Below the pieces are notes generated by a model, which searched no databases, had not been told where the DNA came from, and saw nothing but the letters and a program-made list of their open reading frames with translations. Positions 22,143 through 33,340 of a stretch of 64,000 bases of DNA are shown piece by piece. The stretch lies in assembly GCA_022747635.1 (NCBI GenBank), contig JAKTNV010000005.1, positions 39,397,738-39,461,737 on the forward strand, in the 5' to 3' direction. This stretch comes from Hetaerina americana (lineage: Eukaryota > Arthropoda > Insecta > Odonata > Calopterygidae). Every line of letters begins with the position of its first letter. Positions within the stretch are counted from its first letter, which is position 1. A program made the position numbers and the translations under genes.

Positions 22143-25115
22143 CTACATCAGGTCCCTCTTCATCTCTGAGTACTTTCTTCCTCCCTTCATCCCGTCCAAC
22201 ATCCCTATCCTGTTCCTTCCCTTTCCTTTTTTGCCCAGCATTCTACCCTCTATCACCGTCTTCAACATCCCACTGCCGGTCAAAACCACCTTCATCCACT
22301 TTTCCTGCCTCCATAGGATTGCTCCCAAAAAACCCCTGTCCTCGCCCACCATTTCAAGTACTTCCTCATTTGTTTTCTTCTCTGTCCATTTCACCTTCTC
22401 CAATCTTCTCCACACCCACATTTCAAAAGCCTCCAATCTACGTCTATCCTCCTGTTTCAATGACCATGTTTCCGCGCCGTACATAGCTACGCTCCATATC
22501 AAAGTTTTTACGAGTCTTTTCTTAACACCCTTACTCAAATTCCCTGTCATCAACTCCCTCCTCCTTGTGAAACCCTCTTTGCCTAGCGCAATTCTTCTCC
22601 TTACGTCCCTACTACTTTGACCGTGTTGGTCCAAAACACTACCGAGATACGTAAACTGTTCTACCTGCTCTAGTTTTTGCCCTCCTATTTTAATGTTAAG
22701 CTTGGCCTTTTTCTTTCTAGAAAATCGCATAACCTTTGTTTTACTAATGTTGATTCTCATCCCATACCTGTCGCACTGAATTTCCAATTCACTCAGCAAT
22801 GCTTGCAGCTTGGCTGACTGACAAACTAAAGCTTGGTCATCAGCAAACCTAACTGATTTTACGAATTCCCCGCCCACTTTCATTCCTACCTCGAGTCCTT
22901 CCCATGCCTCTTTGATCATTTCCTCTGCATACAGGTTGAACTGCAATGGTGATAATGGGCAACCCTGCCTTACACCCCGTCCTAACACTGCCCATTCTGA
23001 CTCCCCGTTTCCCACCCGCACCTGAGCAGTCTGAGACATGTACAGGTTGCGGATTAGCCTCCTTTCCCTCCAGTCTATACCTATTTTCTGCAATATACTC
23101 ATTAGTTTTTCCCAATTCACTCTATCAAACGCTTTTTCAAAATCTACGATACAGGCAAATACCTCCTGGTTGTGTTCTATATTCCTCTCGATTAATAATC
23201 TCATTACTGCAACGGCATCACGCGTACCTCTCCCCTTCCTAAACCCAAACTGATCATCCCCTAAGTAATCATTTGCCCTACTCTCTATCCTTTTGTTTAT
23301 GATCCTGAGAACAACTTTAGCTGCGTGCGATATCAAACTAATTGTCCTGTAGTCCTCACATGACGTGGCCTTTACCTTTTTCGGAATAGGAACTAAAACT
23401 GATCTCACAAAGTCTTCCGGCCAGATTCCCTCCTCATAGATACTACAGATCAGCCCATATAGCCTCTTCTTCCCACATTTTCCTAAGCATTTTAAAAGTT
23501 CCACGGGAATGTTATCTACCCCCACGGCCTTATTTAGTTTCATCTCCCTTAATGCCCTTTCTATCTCATTGTCTAGTATGCCTGAGCCTAAGCTGTCTTC
23601 CTCTACATCATTTTCTTTTTCAATGTCTAACTTTGTTGGTCTGAGTTCTTTACTATACAGTTCTTCTATATACTCCTTCCATCTCTCTTGGATCTTTCCT
23701 GCGTCAACTACTACCTTACCCGCCTTGTCTCTAACTGATAGCATAGCTCTTCCTATCTTACTTCCCGATAACGATTTAACTTTGCTGTACAGCGCACCGA
23801 TTTCACCCTTCCTCTGCAGACTCTCCATATCCTCGCACTGCGTCTTCCACCAGGCTTCTTTTGCTTTATTTGTTGCCCGCCTCAATTTATTGTTTAATTC
23901 TTTGTACTTCATTTTGCCTAACTCTGTATTTACATTCTTCCATTTTCGTCGCTCATCCATCTTTGTAATCATCTCATCCGTGATCCATGGTTTCCTAGTC
24001 CTTTTAGCGTTAACGGTTCCAATAGTGTCTTTTGCGGCTTTAGACAACCCTTTCTTGAAACTTTCCCATTTTTCTTCGATAGTACTAAGCCCTTTGCCAT
24101 CCTCCATGATTTCCTCCATAACCTGTTTGTACTCCTTCCTTTTCAACCCATTTAATGCTTCTACATTCCATTTTCTAACTCGCCGCCCCTGCCTTATCTT
24201 TTTGAAACGTACGCTACATTTCATAACAACTAAATTGTGGTCTGAGTCCGCATCCGCTCCCGGGAAGCTGTGGGAATTTATCACACTGTTCCTAAACCTG
24301 TGTCTAACCCGGATATAATCTAGCTGATATCTTCCTGAGTCACCTGGCATTTTCCATGTATACCTGCGTCTTTTATGGTGTCTAAACCAAGTGTTGGTGA
24401 TGACTAACCCCTGTCTCCTGCAGAACTCAACTGCTTTCTCCCCGCGGTCATTCCTCGCGCCTAAACCGTAGTCCCCCACCTCATCACCATCTCTTCCTTC
24501 GCCTACTGTCGCATTCCAATCCCCCATCACTATCAAATGTTTCCCTGCAGGAACACACGCGATCATGTCCTCTAACTGATCGTATATCCTATCGACCTCT
24601 TCTTCCTTATGGTTGCTCGGTGGCATGTATACCTGAATAATAACTAAGTTCGTCGGTTCTGCTTTTATCTCCACTAGTAGTATTCTATCCGTTACCTGCT
24701 CTATGTTGACTACGCTTCTCCCTACCTCTTCATTTAGTACAATGGCAACCCCTCGTTGGCTCTCGTCCCCACCGCTGTATATTATTCTATACTTATCACT
24801 CCAGTAATCCCCGCTATCTTTCCATCTCACCTCGCATAGACCTAAAATATCTATATTTCACCTTTCCATCTCTCGCTTAACATTCTCCAATTTCCCTGTC
24901 CTCATCATTGTCCTAACATTCCACGTTCCTATTCTAACTAATTTGGTCTTCTTCTCCCGCGTCTTTTGTCCTGCTGCTGCTGGTTTTCCCTTGCAAGGGT
25001 TTCGTGGGATGACGACCGCGGAAGCCTTGCCTCCCCCGCTGCCGGGCACGACACACGGCCGATTGGGCCGAGCCCCGTGGTTGCCAGGACTCAAAATATC
25101 TCTATTGTCCATCAT
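22143..25115 (-). pseudogene. RTE polyprotein: AP endonuclease + reverse transcriptase, one premature stop
   Basis: One frame of 990 codons, broken only by a TGA at codon 86 (24,860-24,858). Downstream of a basic leader, the apurinic-like endonuclease occupies about residues 59-300: LVRIGTWNVRT (Asn66), Glu95 in LCEVRW, GDWNA (198-202), LDYI (265-268) and SDHN (291-294). This enzyme nicks the target DNA. The reverse transcriptase spans about 530-830, with PIPKK, DQFGFRKGRGTRDAV, VDFEKAFDRVNW (657-668), RQGCPLSP (716-723) and the catalytic FADD box (757-760). The C-terminal tail carries YGAETW and the FEMWVWRR block. It copies its own RNA at the nicked site. The stop falls inside the endonuclease, so this copy is probably inactive unless read through. 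A long ORF call starting at 24,830 uses GTG and is not a true start. Confidence 0.96.
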
Positions 25116-25321
25116 ATTTTTCTAGGGAATGATAATTGAGGTGGTTTCCCGTTGCCTTCCTCAATAGTGTTTTTTAACGTGACACCATCACTTACTGGCC
25201 GCCCCACTGGGGTCAGACGCCATTGCAGCCGCCTCACTGAGGAACAGACGCTGCGTGGACTACCTTTCGTCTGGCTCCTAACCTTCGACCTATCTGGCAT
25301 GGGTGACCCTACCAGGAGCAA
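25112..25321 (-). CDS. possible small upstream ORF of the RTE element
   Basis: A 69-codon frame in the 5' region begins MLLVGSPMPDRSK and ends with PRKI and a TGA that overlaps the ATG of the polyprotein (ATGA, 25,115-25,112). No domain is recognisable. Such a stop-start overlap would allow re-initiation onto the polyprotein, but the frame could equally be fortuitous in a GC-rich leader. Conservation in other full-length copies would decide. Confidence 0.35.
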   Translation of the reverse strand: MLLVGSPMPDRSKVRSQTKGSPRSVCSSVRRLQWRLTPVGRPVSDGVTLKNTIEEGNGKPPQLSFPRKI

Positions 25322-25420
25322 CTTTTATTACTCCCGCCAGCACAGCTCTAGGGGTCATCGGAACGCACAAGCCCTTCCACCACGTCAAGGTTGTAGTCCG
25401 GGGAGGGACGAGATCATATA

Positions 25421-26149
25421 AATTTATGAATTTGAACTAATTAAGACATGATTACACTGATGATGAAAGAGTTTGAAAACAATACCCCCGATAAACTAAC
25501 TCGATGGATACGTATATAACGGAGAGTGACAGAATTTAAATACATAATTCGGCAGATGACACACTTTTTCAAGTTGGAACAGTTTACTTATATTAGTCTA
25601 TAGAGTGCATTTCCTTGGATTTTAGCACTCTTCTTTAGTACGCCATGATTATGAAGTGAAATTTAGGGAAGAATTAATTTTTTTTGGGTAATTTAATGTC
25701 ACTGATATGGCCTAACACGAGTGGTTCCATAAGGAGTCTCGGCGCTGGCAGAATCGTTTTATAATTGCGTCTAATTGTAAGAATTTCAAACGTCTCAAAC
25801 TTGAGTGCATGCATTTCGAACAATTAAGCTAAATCATAAGCGCTTCACGAGTACATGGGTGCCATAAAGATACTCGTGGCAAGTTATTTCCCCATTGTAA
25901 CGGGCTAAAAATGGCTCAACTGTTTATTACTTGATGGAGGAAAGGAGAAGTTATTAACGGTATTATTTTAAAGCATCAAGACAGATTTCGATTTTGGATA
26001 ACCTTTTCCTTTTGCTGCTAAGATTGTTTTAAATTGTTGAATTGCTAGAAATCGATTGACGTTCCATTCCGAACACTGTCTTCTTATACTCAAAATGAGG
26101 TTCTTTAGGATTTCGATACATTCTCTATTCATGTTTTCCAACTTTGATA
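25421..26149. other. no gene recognised
   Basis: AT-rich DNA between two RTE copies. No motif or repeat noticed. Confidence 0.4.
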
Positions 26150-26590
26150 TGAAGCAGGGTTTTGCACATCGCGGAAACATGGTCGCTGAGGCAAGATGGC
26201 GCAGCAGACTTATATACATCGGAAGTTTTTGAGATGCGGGTGGGAGAGGGATGGAAAAGGTAAAATAGACGGTAAGGAAAGCAAACTAAGTACTAAGCGT
26301 AGTGGGGGAGGAGGGAGGATTGTTGGCAGGGATCCATAGGGGACACGAAAGATGCGCTGTGATTGGGGATTGGCGAGGGAAATACATTCGGCAAGCAAAG
26401 TATGTGGAGGAAGAACTTAGGCATGTTAGCGGGACTGAAGGAAGACAGACTACGCGTAATAGAAGTAGGGTTTTTTGCAGTGTGTTTGTGCCTCGCTAGG
26501 CGAGGTTCAGTAATATAGCGATCTTTAGCCTGTGCCCATCCAAAACCTACCCTAAACAGAAGACTACCAAATAGTAATATGTATTCATGC
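26150..26590 (+). mobile_element. RTE/BovB-like non-LTR retrotransposon, decayed 3' fragment
   Basis: Plus-strand 3' end of the family. GCGGAAACATGGTC encodes the AETW block, followed by traces of the FEMRVGEGWKR region and TTGGCAGGGATCC. It ends in the shared tail GCCCATCCAAAACCTACCC, then TAAACAGAAG. The coding part has several frame breaks. Confidence 0.85.
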
Positions 26591-27410
26591 TAAAATATTT
26601 TACACCTAATACTTCAATCATTTGACACCTCAGTGATTCAACCGGCGCGAAAACTTGTTTTTTACTCGTAAAAATGAACGTCATACATTTTTTTAAATAT
26701 TAAATGTCTACCAACCAGGTGAAAGTTTGACGGAGCATCGGAAGGTATGGAAGGTTAAAGAAATTCAATAAGGCCATCATCCTATGAAACAGTAAAATGA
26801 AAAAATAACCGCTTCAAACGTTTTCAGTTATTTTATGGTTCACTTTTCTCACTTCAAGGCATACGAGTACGCAGTAATGTCTACATCTCTAGCTAGACAT
26901 TCTCAGGTGTTCCCAATTCCACTGTTACCATTAGTTTTATCATCAAACTACAGAACACATACGTTGGAATTCACCACGGGGCATTTGGCAATAAACTTAT
27001 TGTGATCATCTTAGGTTAAAATGTTTTTTTTTGTCGTTCAATAAAGGTTTCCGCGTGCAACATTAATGTTACCGGGCCTATTATGGGCATTACTACGTGG
27101 AGGCCTGACGGTACACATACAACATCTGGTGCTTAAAATCAGTACGCCCCACGATCAAGCTTTCTGTCCCGCGGCTTTTTTAATCCTAAGTCTCTTTTAA
27201 GTTTTGAGAGGACTTTAAAGGCATTTGATGTCCTCCGATCCGAATGAACTTTAATGGCTCTACTTCTCCTATTAAGCTATATGGTAGCTTAATCCATGCG
27301 AACAGAGTGGTGCGATGATTTGTTCTTGGTTTGAGTTTACTGCCTTAACTTTTAATTCTCAACTCCAGTATTTATAACCCCAAGGCGCCTCGAGTATTAG
27401 ATGTACTTAC
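26591..27410. other. no gene recognised
   Basis: AT-rich, only short ORFs, no repeat noticed. Confidence 0.4.
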
Positions 27411-28083
27411 AAGGTCTTTTCAAAAGAAATATGAGACTGCTTGAATAAATACTTGAATTTATTAGTTATCCTTTAAACATGTTTTATATCACCTTAAAAA
27501 TACAGCTCTTGGCTGTCGATCGCTCCCAAAATTTCTGTCAAAATGGTGAAACACGATCCAACACTAATGTCAAATTCATTGGCAATCTCCCTGACACTTA
27601 ACCTACGGTTTGCACACGCTAAATCATTCACACTGTTGACGTGGGCGTAGTTTGTTGACGTCGATGGTCGTCCGCTTCTCGGTTCTTCATCGGTCGAGGT
27701 TCGTCCAGACTGGAAGCGGCAGTACGAAAACACTGTGCCCCACTCATTGATTCATTGCCGAATGCCTATTGAAAAGTTTTTTTAAGATTCCGTAAGTTTC
27801 AGTTGTACTTGTCCCTAGGTTAAAACAAATTCAAAACTAAATTCAATGCACACGCGCTACTTCTCTGACACCTACATTCTCACCGACAAAAGAATTTGTC
27901 AAGCAAAAGTGTGCAAGCCGTTAAGAATCGCCGTTGTGCGGAGACAAGTCGAAATAAAGCCACGAGCAAGGCGGTGGTTTACATCTCACAGACGCAGCTA
28001 GAAGGTGACACCTCGCTGATTATGATTCGTCAAGCAGTTCACGCGTAGAAAAACCAGTCTCATCTTTTATTTTTACAGACATG
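27411..28083 (-). pseudogene. mariner remnant keeping only the DNA-binding half
   Basis: On the minus strand the frame at 27,733-27,494 reads FQSGRTSTDEEPRSGRPSTST, then NRRLSVREIANEFDISVGSC, then FTILTEILG. This is the linker and second helix-turn-helix of a mariner transposase. A frame-shifted AFGNESMSGAQCF lies just upstream (near 27,760-27,720). The catalytic domain is absent. Related terminal repeats close the element: AAGGTCTTTTCAAAAG with ATGAGACTGC at the left and, on the complement of the right end, AAAGATGAGACTGG. It is an internally deleted element of about 670 bp, keeping the opposite half of the protein from the 20.1 kb remnant and belonging to a different lineage. Confidence 0.85.
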
Positions 28084-31000
28084 ATATAACACGTTATCCG
28101 GCCAATATTCTTGATTTCCGAATTCCATGAGTTTTAAAAAAGTCAGAGTTAATAGGATAGCCCACTTTTAACAGTACTCGCGGTGTTTTATGACAGCATG
28201 GAGGTCCTCATGCACGGAGTCGGAAGAGAATCTCAGACCTGAGCATTCATCAAGATTCGCCCGGCCGCAGGAGCAATTAGGTGTCGCCTTGCAGGATTTA
28301 ATATCCTTCACCTGTCCGAGAAAAAGAATACTCAATGAAATTTTTCAGATACGCATTCCTTCCATTATTAGGAATACCTTCGAAAATTCGTGGAAAAGTT
28401 ATATATCGCGAATTCTGAGAATAGCGAAATCTTATGAGGCTAAGAATTACATTAATAGCAAAGTCACACACACGGACTTGGACTCTCCAATAACGTATTC
28501 TGACACTTGATACTCAGGAATGGACAAGCAATTTGATGAAACATGCAAGCAATTTTATTTCCTGTTGAGGCGTAATCCAATTTCCAGCAAGTCAAGTTTC
28601 ACCAGCCGTCTCTTCTCTGCCGTCAAGGAAATGGAAATGGAAGCTTTTCATGAAAAGCATTCGAAAACAAATTACGAGCCATCGGCTGTTGTGATGGGGA
28701 AGAGGAATATCTAATATGAAACCTTCCACTCACATCGTCAAACAAACATCTAATATTCGAGGTTACTTCTCGTCTTGTGAAGACAGCCACTCCCTTCCGA
28801 CGGCATGCGATACAGCTGAACTCGACGGACACGCAAATCGAACACTTAACAGCCGAAATTGTTTCTCAGAAACACCAACGAACCTGCTTCGGCTAATTTT
28901 AATAGTGTCATTATCTTTTCTCAACCTCGAAGTCCAACTTATAAATTAATCCAAGTGAAAGGCCACACAGTGAGGACAATTAACTCCATGAAATTTTCAG
29001 CGGTAAATTACACGTTGAGAACCTTAAAAAAAATGGAACAATCAACAAATTGCAATATCGAAATCGTTTAACTGCTTGGTAATTACGTCTCCATGCTCAT
29101 AAATTTCCCTGACATTCCCAAAAGAGGTTTTTCAGAAGAAGTGTGCAAAGGCCAATCATGGTCAATGGAGTACGTAAATACTGAAGGCATGTCCGCGAAC
29201 TTATTCAGCAATTTTGGTAATTATTTTGTTCTTCACCCGGAGACAGCGATCCTTGGACCTGTACTGGTTCTCGATGACCACCGGAGGTCGAAGAACCGCG
29301 AACAAAGTCCTGTGACCCGGTTTAATAGCCGACCTTCATCGCCTACAACCTGTTTCGCGGAGCGCACGGGAGAAGCTCAACACTTGCGTACGTTAGTCCC
29401 ATTCCATAAACCCATTTCAAGGGCGTGTGCTTTGATTCGCGCCTCTGCGAATATTTTGCGAGGGTGGTAAACTGTTAGAAATTAGGGCTCCCACGATTAA
29501 GGTCATCCATTTCAATAGGTTCATGAATATCACTCCGAGATCTGCGATCTACGTCGGGAATCGAAGCATTGCCCTGTGAAGCAGCGAGCACACATCCTGG
29601 TCACGAGGATAACAGTCAAGCTTCTCCGGCCTGAATCCCAAGAGGATTCCTTGCTTACAGACCTGTATTTTAGCATATTTTGGGATCTAAATGTCACTAG
29701 ATGCCAATGGCCTGTGGACTGCGATGGGTTGAATATTAGTGCATCCGATAATACAATAGTTGGCATATTGAAGCAGCACATTATAAAATTTCCACTCAGT
29801 AGGGATATATATTTTCATCATCAAGAAAACAATAGAACACAATAAGCTGACGGGTATATTTCAAAACGACGTCCAAAGCCTGGTTCCCAGTAGGGAATTC
29901 GGAAGATTCCGAGCGCATTGGCTTTAGTTATTATCGAAATTTTGCCGCAAACAATAATTGCTACTCAAGACGTGGCGAGGAGCATTATTTGGCAATAATG
30001 GACTCATTTCCCATCGAACTAAATAATTCCTCAAGTACCGTACAAGACACTCCAGAAGTCAAGAGTGTTCGTGGCATCAACGCCCATCACGAATGACTCA
30101 ACCCAGTGGCTTCACCGAATTGCCAGTTCGCAAACAGTTCGAAGGCTCAAATTGTATCCTCAAATACTACCACCACGGACAATCGGCTGCGAAATTAAAT
30201 CACCATTCAACTTCACACCAACTTTAAAACAAATATAGATATTAAGAGTTTTCACGAAGTGACGCCTGAAACACTATCTACGGGCCGCCGTGAATTTTTT
30301 ACGTCGACTGCCGAAAGAGTTCCGACTGATCGAAATGACCTCATCCATGTGAGGGGAAGATGGGACTGTCACCATGGAAGTCTGATGCCACGTGTACCCA
30401 TAAGCAACAAGCACTTGTATCCACTTACCGCTTTCCGCAGTGGCCACTTTAAAACCTCATCAGAATCCGTAACGAAGAATCAACACCGAACTTCCTTCTG
30501 TGATAAATCTCTTATAATTTATGTAATGGCGATAAATGCCTCCAAACCCTCGCCCAAGGGTACGACGGCAATTCACACGGAAAAGCACGATGAGAACAAT
30601 TAAAATCCACGACACATCAGGACATAAGAGATGTTATCTATCTCTACGAAACATCACAGAAAGGGGAGATAATGTATCTTACAAGTTGTGGCTCATAAAC
30701 CGCCAATTTAGACACTAATGCGGGCTTCGGTATCAATCTCGCAAGTCACGGTGACAACTGGCGTTTATGGCAGCGCGGGAAAAAAGAAAAAGATTGAAAA
30801 AGGAGTACCTACTCAACTCTTCCTCTCTCTCTCCGTTTCCAGAGTGGATTACGTCATGCTCCGCGAAAAGAACAGCCCGCAACAGTGATGCTTCTGGAAT
30901 AGGACTGTGGATAGGCTGACACACACACACCACGGACACATACCAGCTTTCTATCTCTCCCCACCCCTCTTCCCTTCATTCCCATGCGGGGAGCCGAGAT

Positions 31001-31702
31001 AGCTGCGGCCAATAGTCATCCACTCGAGGTAGATGTCCCCGCAAGGCAAAGACAGAATAACCTTCCGCGACACGAGTGTCACCCTAGCGAGGTCACTGAA
31101 TATCGAAAGAAAGCGGGAGAAAAAATATGCCACGGGAAGGCGGGGGATGGGAAGACAAATGAGCCTTTTCATTCAGCCGGGAAGGATCCGCCAAAATTTT
31201 GGATTGTCCACCAGCTAAAGGAAGGCATAGGAGTACAAATAAACAGAGAGAGAGAGGGAACTCAATTTGAAACTTCCTTCCACATGTCCACTGTCGGTCA
31301 GGACGCGGTCAGTAACCTCGTCCGCTCAACGCTGAATGACACGAGGGATTTTTCAGAACGCGTGAATTTCATTAACGCACTTGGTTTTCGATAGAGAAAC
31401 AAACACCACGCACGTAAAGGCAATCGTTAAGGAAAGATACGAATGACAAGGAGAGTTCAATTACCACGTGGTAACCAGCGCAAACAGTTTTCTTCTCTTT
31501 TGTCATTTCCGTGAACGCGATCCTCAATATGTCTAGCACGCGATTCCACAAAAATTGCTGCGTAAACAGAAGTACGCACGAATCACCATTATTTTACGGG
31601 TGTCATTGGACGTGCTGAACGGTGTCTAATTCCTTTTCAAACATTTTCGAACTTTTACGCCGGCAGCAGTAGGTTAACTCATGATCCAAGATTTTTGCAT
31701 AT
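28084..31702. other. no gene recognised
   Basis: 3.6 kb with no recognisable element. The longest ORFs are 136 codons (30,984-31,394 plus) and 125 codons (29,093-29,470 plus), without known motifs. Part of this may be non-coding gene sequence, but no exon can be supported. Confidence 0.45.
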
Positions 31703-31715
31703 TTTATCATTTGAC

Positions 31716-31985
31716 GGAGGACGTGATTGTCCAATGGGTGGACCCCTGGGCTACTGACCGGAGGCACCGGGTTCGATTCCAAGGGGCATCTCTGGGCACC
31801 TTCAACTTCACCCAAGCTTCGTGATATAATAAGTACAGATCTTCCAGGGAGACTATAGGCGGCGCAGGGAAACAAATTGGCCCCTCTAACTTGATCTGTG
31901 AATCTCACACGCCACTGGGCTTAGTACTAGGTGAGCTCTACCTTCACCTATCAAACCAATCTTCGGGTTGATAGTTGTGGTTTGG
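31716..31985 (+). mobile_element. SINE-1 (tRNA-derived), full length with 13-bp TSD
   Basis: The best-bounded copy of the family, 270 bp. The tRNA-like head has an A-box-type stretch (GTGATTGTCCAATGGGTGG) and a B box (GGTTCGATTCC ending at 31,780). The body is CTGGGCACCTTCAACTTCACC, GGCGCAGGGAAAC, GTGAATCTCACACGCC and GGGCTTAGTACTAGGTGAG, and the 3' end is TTCGGGTTGATAGTTG. The exact duplication TTTATCATTTGAC lies at 31,703-31,715 and 31,986-31,998. The duplication is typical of LINE-driven insertion. Which LINE supplies the enzyme is not evident, since the 3' end matches neither the RTE nor the CR1-like tail here. Confidence 0.95.
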
Positions 31986-31998
31986 TTTATCATTTGAC

Positions 31999-32706
31999 AG
32001 ACAATGCGTTTATGTGCGGAAACATTTATAAAATTAAGCGTGATTCCAAGTGACGACCGTTCAGTAGCTTCAGATGTTTGTCTACATAGATACGAGTCTT
32101 ATACCTGGCGAGTAAAATTCAAACATGAAACGACTATCAGATTAAAATTCGTCCCTCTCAATATTGGTACAGCGTTCTCAGTAACCTCAAAGTCATTCGG
32201 TGCAGGTTTTACAGATCTGTTAACCTCACCAAATTGACAAAATTTCATGATGGAAACACTACGAAAACAGCTTCACAACTAAGGTCAATGATGGAATTTC
32301 GAGAATTGCATACAAATACTATGTCCTTATATGGAATTCCCTCCGAGAACTTCTCCAAATATTATGGTTGGATAACGGTTAAGGCTGAGGACGAGTTCAA
32401 TATTATCATCATAATCAGAGTTTCAATCACAATATTGGTTTACTGCAGCACTTAATTCTTCTCTATCAGTGTTAATTACATCAACCCTGACAGCTCCTCT
32501 TGTCTTACCTCCAGCTTAATTTATTCCGGTCTTCCACAAACAGTAGCAAGTTTTTCATTTTTATAAACCGGATAGAATCAATTCCATAATTCACAGAATC
32601 GTCGATGCCTAGTGTGGAGACGTCCAGCAAGAGCAGTAATTGAACTACCCAATAAAAACTTTGTCACTCATTTCTAGCAGACACCTACTTCCAGATAAAT
32701 ATACCA
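31999..32706. other. no gene recognised
   Basis: AT-rich, ORFs under 80 codons, no repeat noticed. Confidence 0.4.
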
Positions 32707-32800
32707 GCAGTAATAAATCTACATCTACATCAATACTCTGCAAGCCACCAAAAAGGTGTGTGGCAGGGGGTGCAGCACCAGCTAAATAGGCTTCAGTGAG
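32707..32800 (-). mobile_element. CR1/Jockey-like 3' end with a CATCTA-type tail
   Basis: On the complement, the shared GGTGTGTGGCAGGGGGTG and CTGCAAGCCACC block abuts a TCTACATCTACATCAATA repeat at 32,716-32,735. That hexamer-like tail replaces the ATAA-type tail of the other copies. Only about 95 bases remain. Confidence 0.75.
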
Positions 32801-33140
32801 CAACTTTTTATTTCCAGGCAGGCAGATACCTAAGAAATCGCTATTTACATGCTTGAACCGTATTTTGGATTAAAAATGGAAATCGACAAGGTTAAAATCG
32901 CGAAAGAGTCATTTGTTGAGCGTGCTTTATTCATCTGTTTGTCAAGGGTCACAACAAATATTTTTACTAAAAAGTAAAAGATACATACTTGGGAGTTTTC
33001 CGGGATGTTTCAAAAAGGCGGAAAATATAAGTTTGGGGCAAAGCTAAAGAATATTAACAGAGTCAGTTAGTGTTTGAGAATGAAACGCTATTTGAAGAGA
33101 CGACACGAAGAGAGATTGAGCTATGTATTGGTTGTTTTCT
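32801..33140. other. nothing recognised
   Basis: AT-rich spacer between a CR1-like 3' end and a palindromic element. Confidence 0.4.
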
Positions 33141-33340
33141 GGCTCAACTTTGTGGACGTTCTTTTTCATTAAACGAAAAACACAATGCATTTTTCCACTG
33201 TTTTATATATTGGTACTATAAGTTTCAACGCTTAGGCTTCATCATCAGGTACCTGACGATGACGCCTAAGCGTTGAAACTAGTAGTATCAAAATATAGAA
33301 CAGTGGAAAAATACTTTGTGTTCCTCATTTAATGAGATTG
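33141..33340. mobile_element. palindromic element with hammerhead-ribozyme-like modules on both strands
   Basis: Two arms of about 85 bases meet at AGGTACCT (33,247-33,254) with almost no loop. Within each arm, reading outward from the centre, lie the ordered parts of a type I hammerhead. Minus strand (33,253-33,212): GGTAC, CTGATGA, T, GAAGC-CTAA-GCGTT, GAAA, CTTATA, GTACC. Plus strand (33,248-33,289): GGTAC, CTGACGA, T, GACGC-CTAA-GCGTT, GAAA, CTAGTA, GTATC. The outer flank (CTCAACTTTGTGGACGTTC) matches that of the 49.4 kb element. The minus copy keeps the exact core and a perfect 5-bp stem I. The single T between core and stem II is not standard. The palindrome is certain; the ribozyme reading is a hypothesis. 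Confidence 0.75.

Larger units (their letters stand above)
22031..25407 (-). mobile_element. RTE/BovB-like non-LTR retrotransposon, full length, with TSD
   Basis: A complete element of about 3.38 kb read on the minus strand. In order it has a roughly 290-base 5' region, the polyprotein ORF (25,115 to 22,143, one premature stop), a short 3' UTR and a tail with a small stem-loop (CTACC, TTAACC, GGTAG) before an A/T repeat. It is bounded by an exact 13-bp duplication, ACGAGATCATATA, at 22,018-22,030 and 25,408-25,420, as expected for target-primed reverse transcription. The complete 5' end, intact duplication and nearly unbroken ORF indicate recent insertion. At least eight truncated relatives occur in the window. 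Assignment to the RTE clade rests on the single APE-endonuclease plus RT polyprotein and the close resemblance of both domains to BovB-type sequences. Confidence 0.96.

Noticed and set aside
23509..24318. 269-codon plus-strand ORF
   Set aside because: It lies antisense to the RTE endonuclease/RT region and is an open shadow frame rich in Ser and Leu.
22143..24830. 895-codon ORF taken as a complete gene
   Set aside because: Its apparent start is a GTG (Val96); the true frame begins at 25,115 and is interrupted by a TGA.
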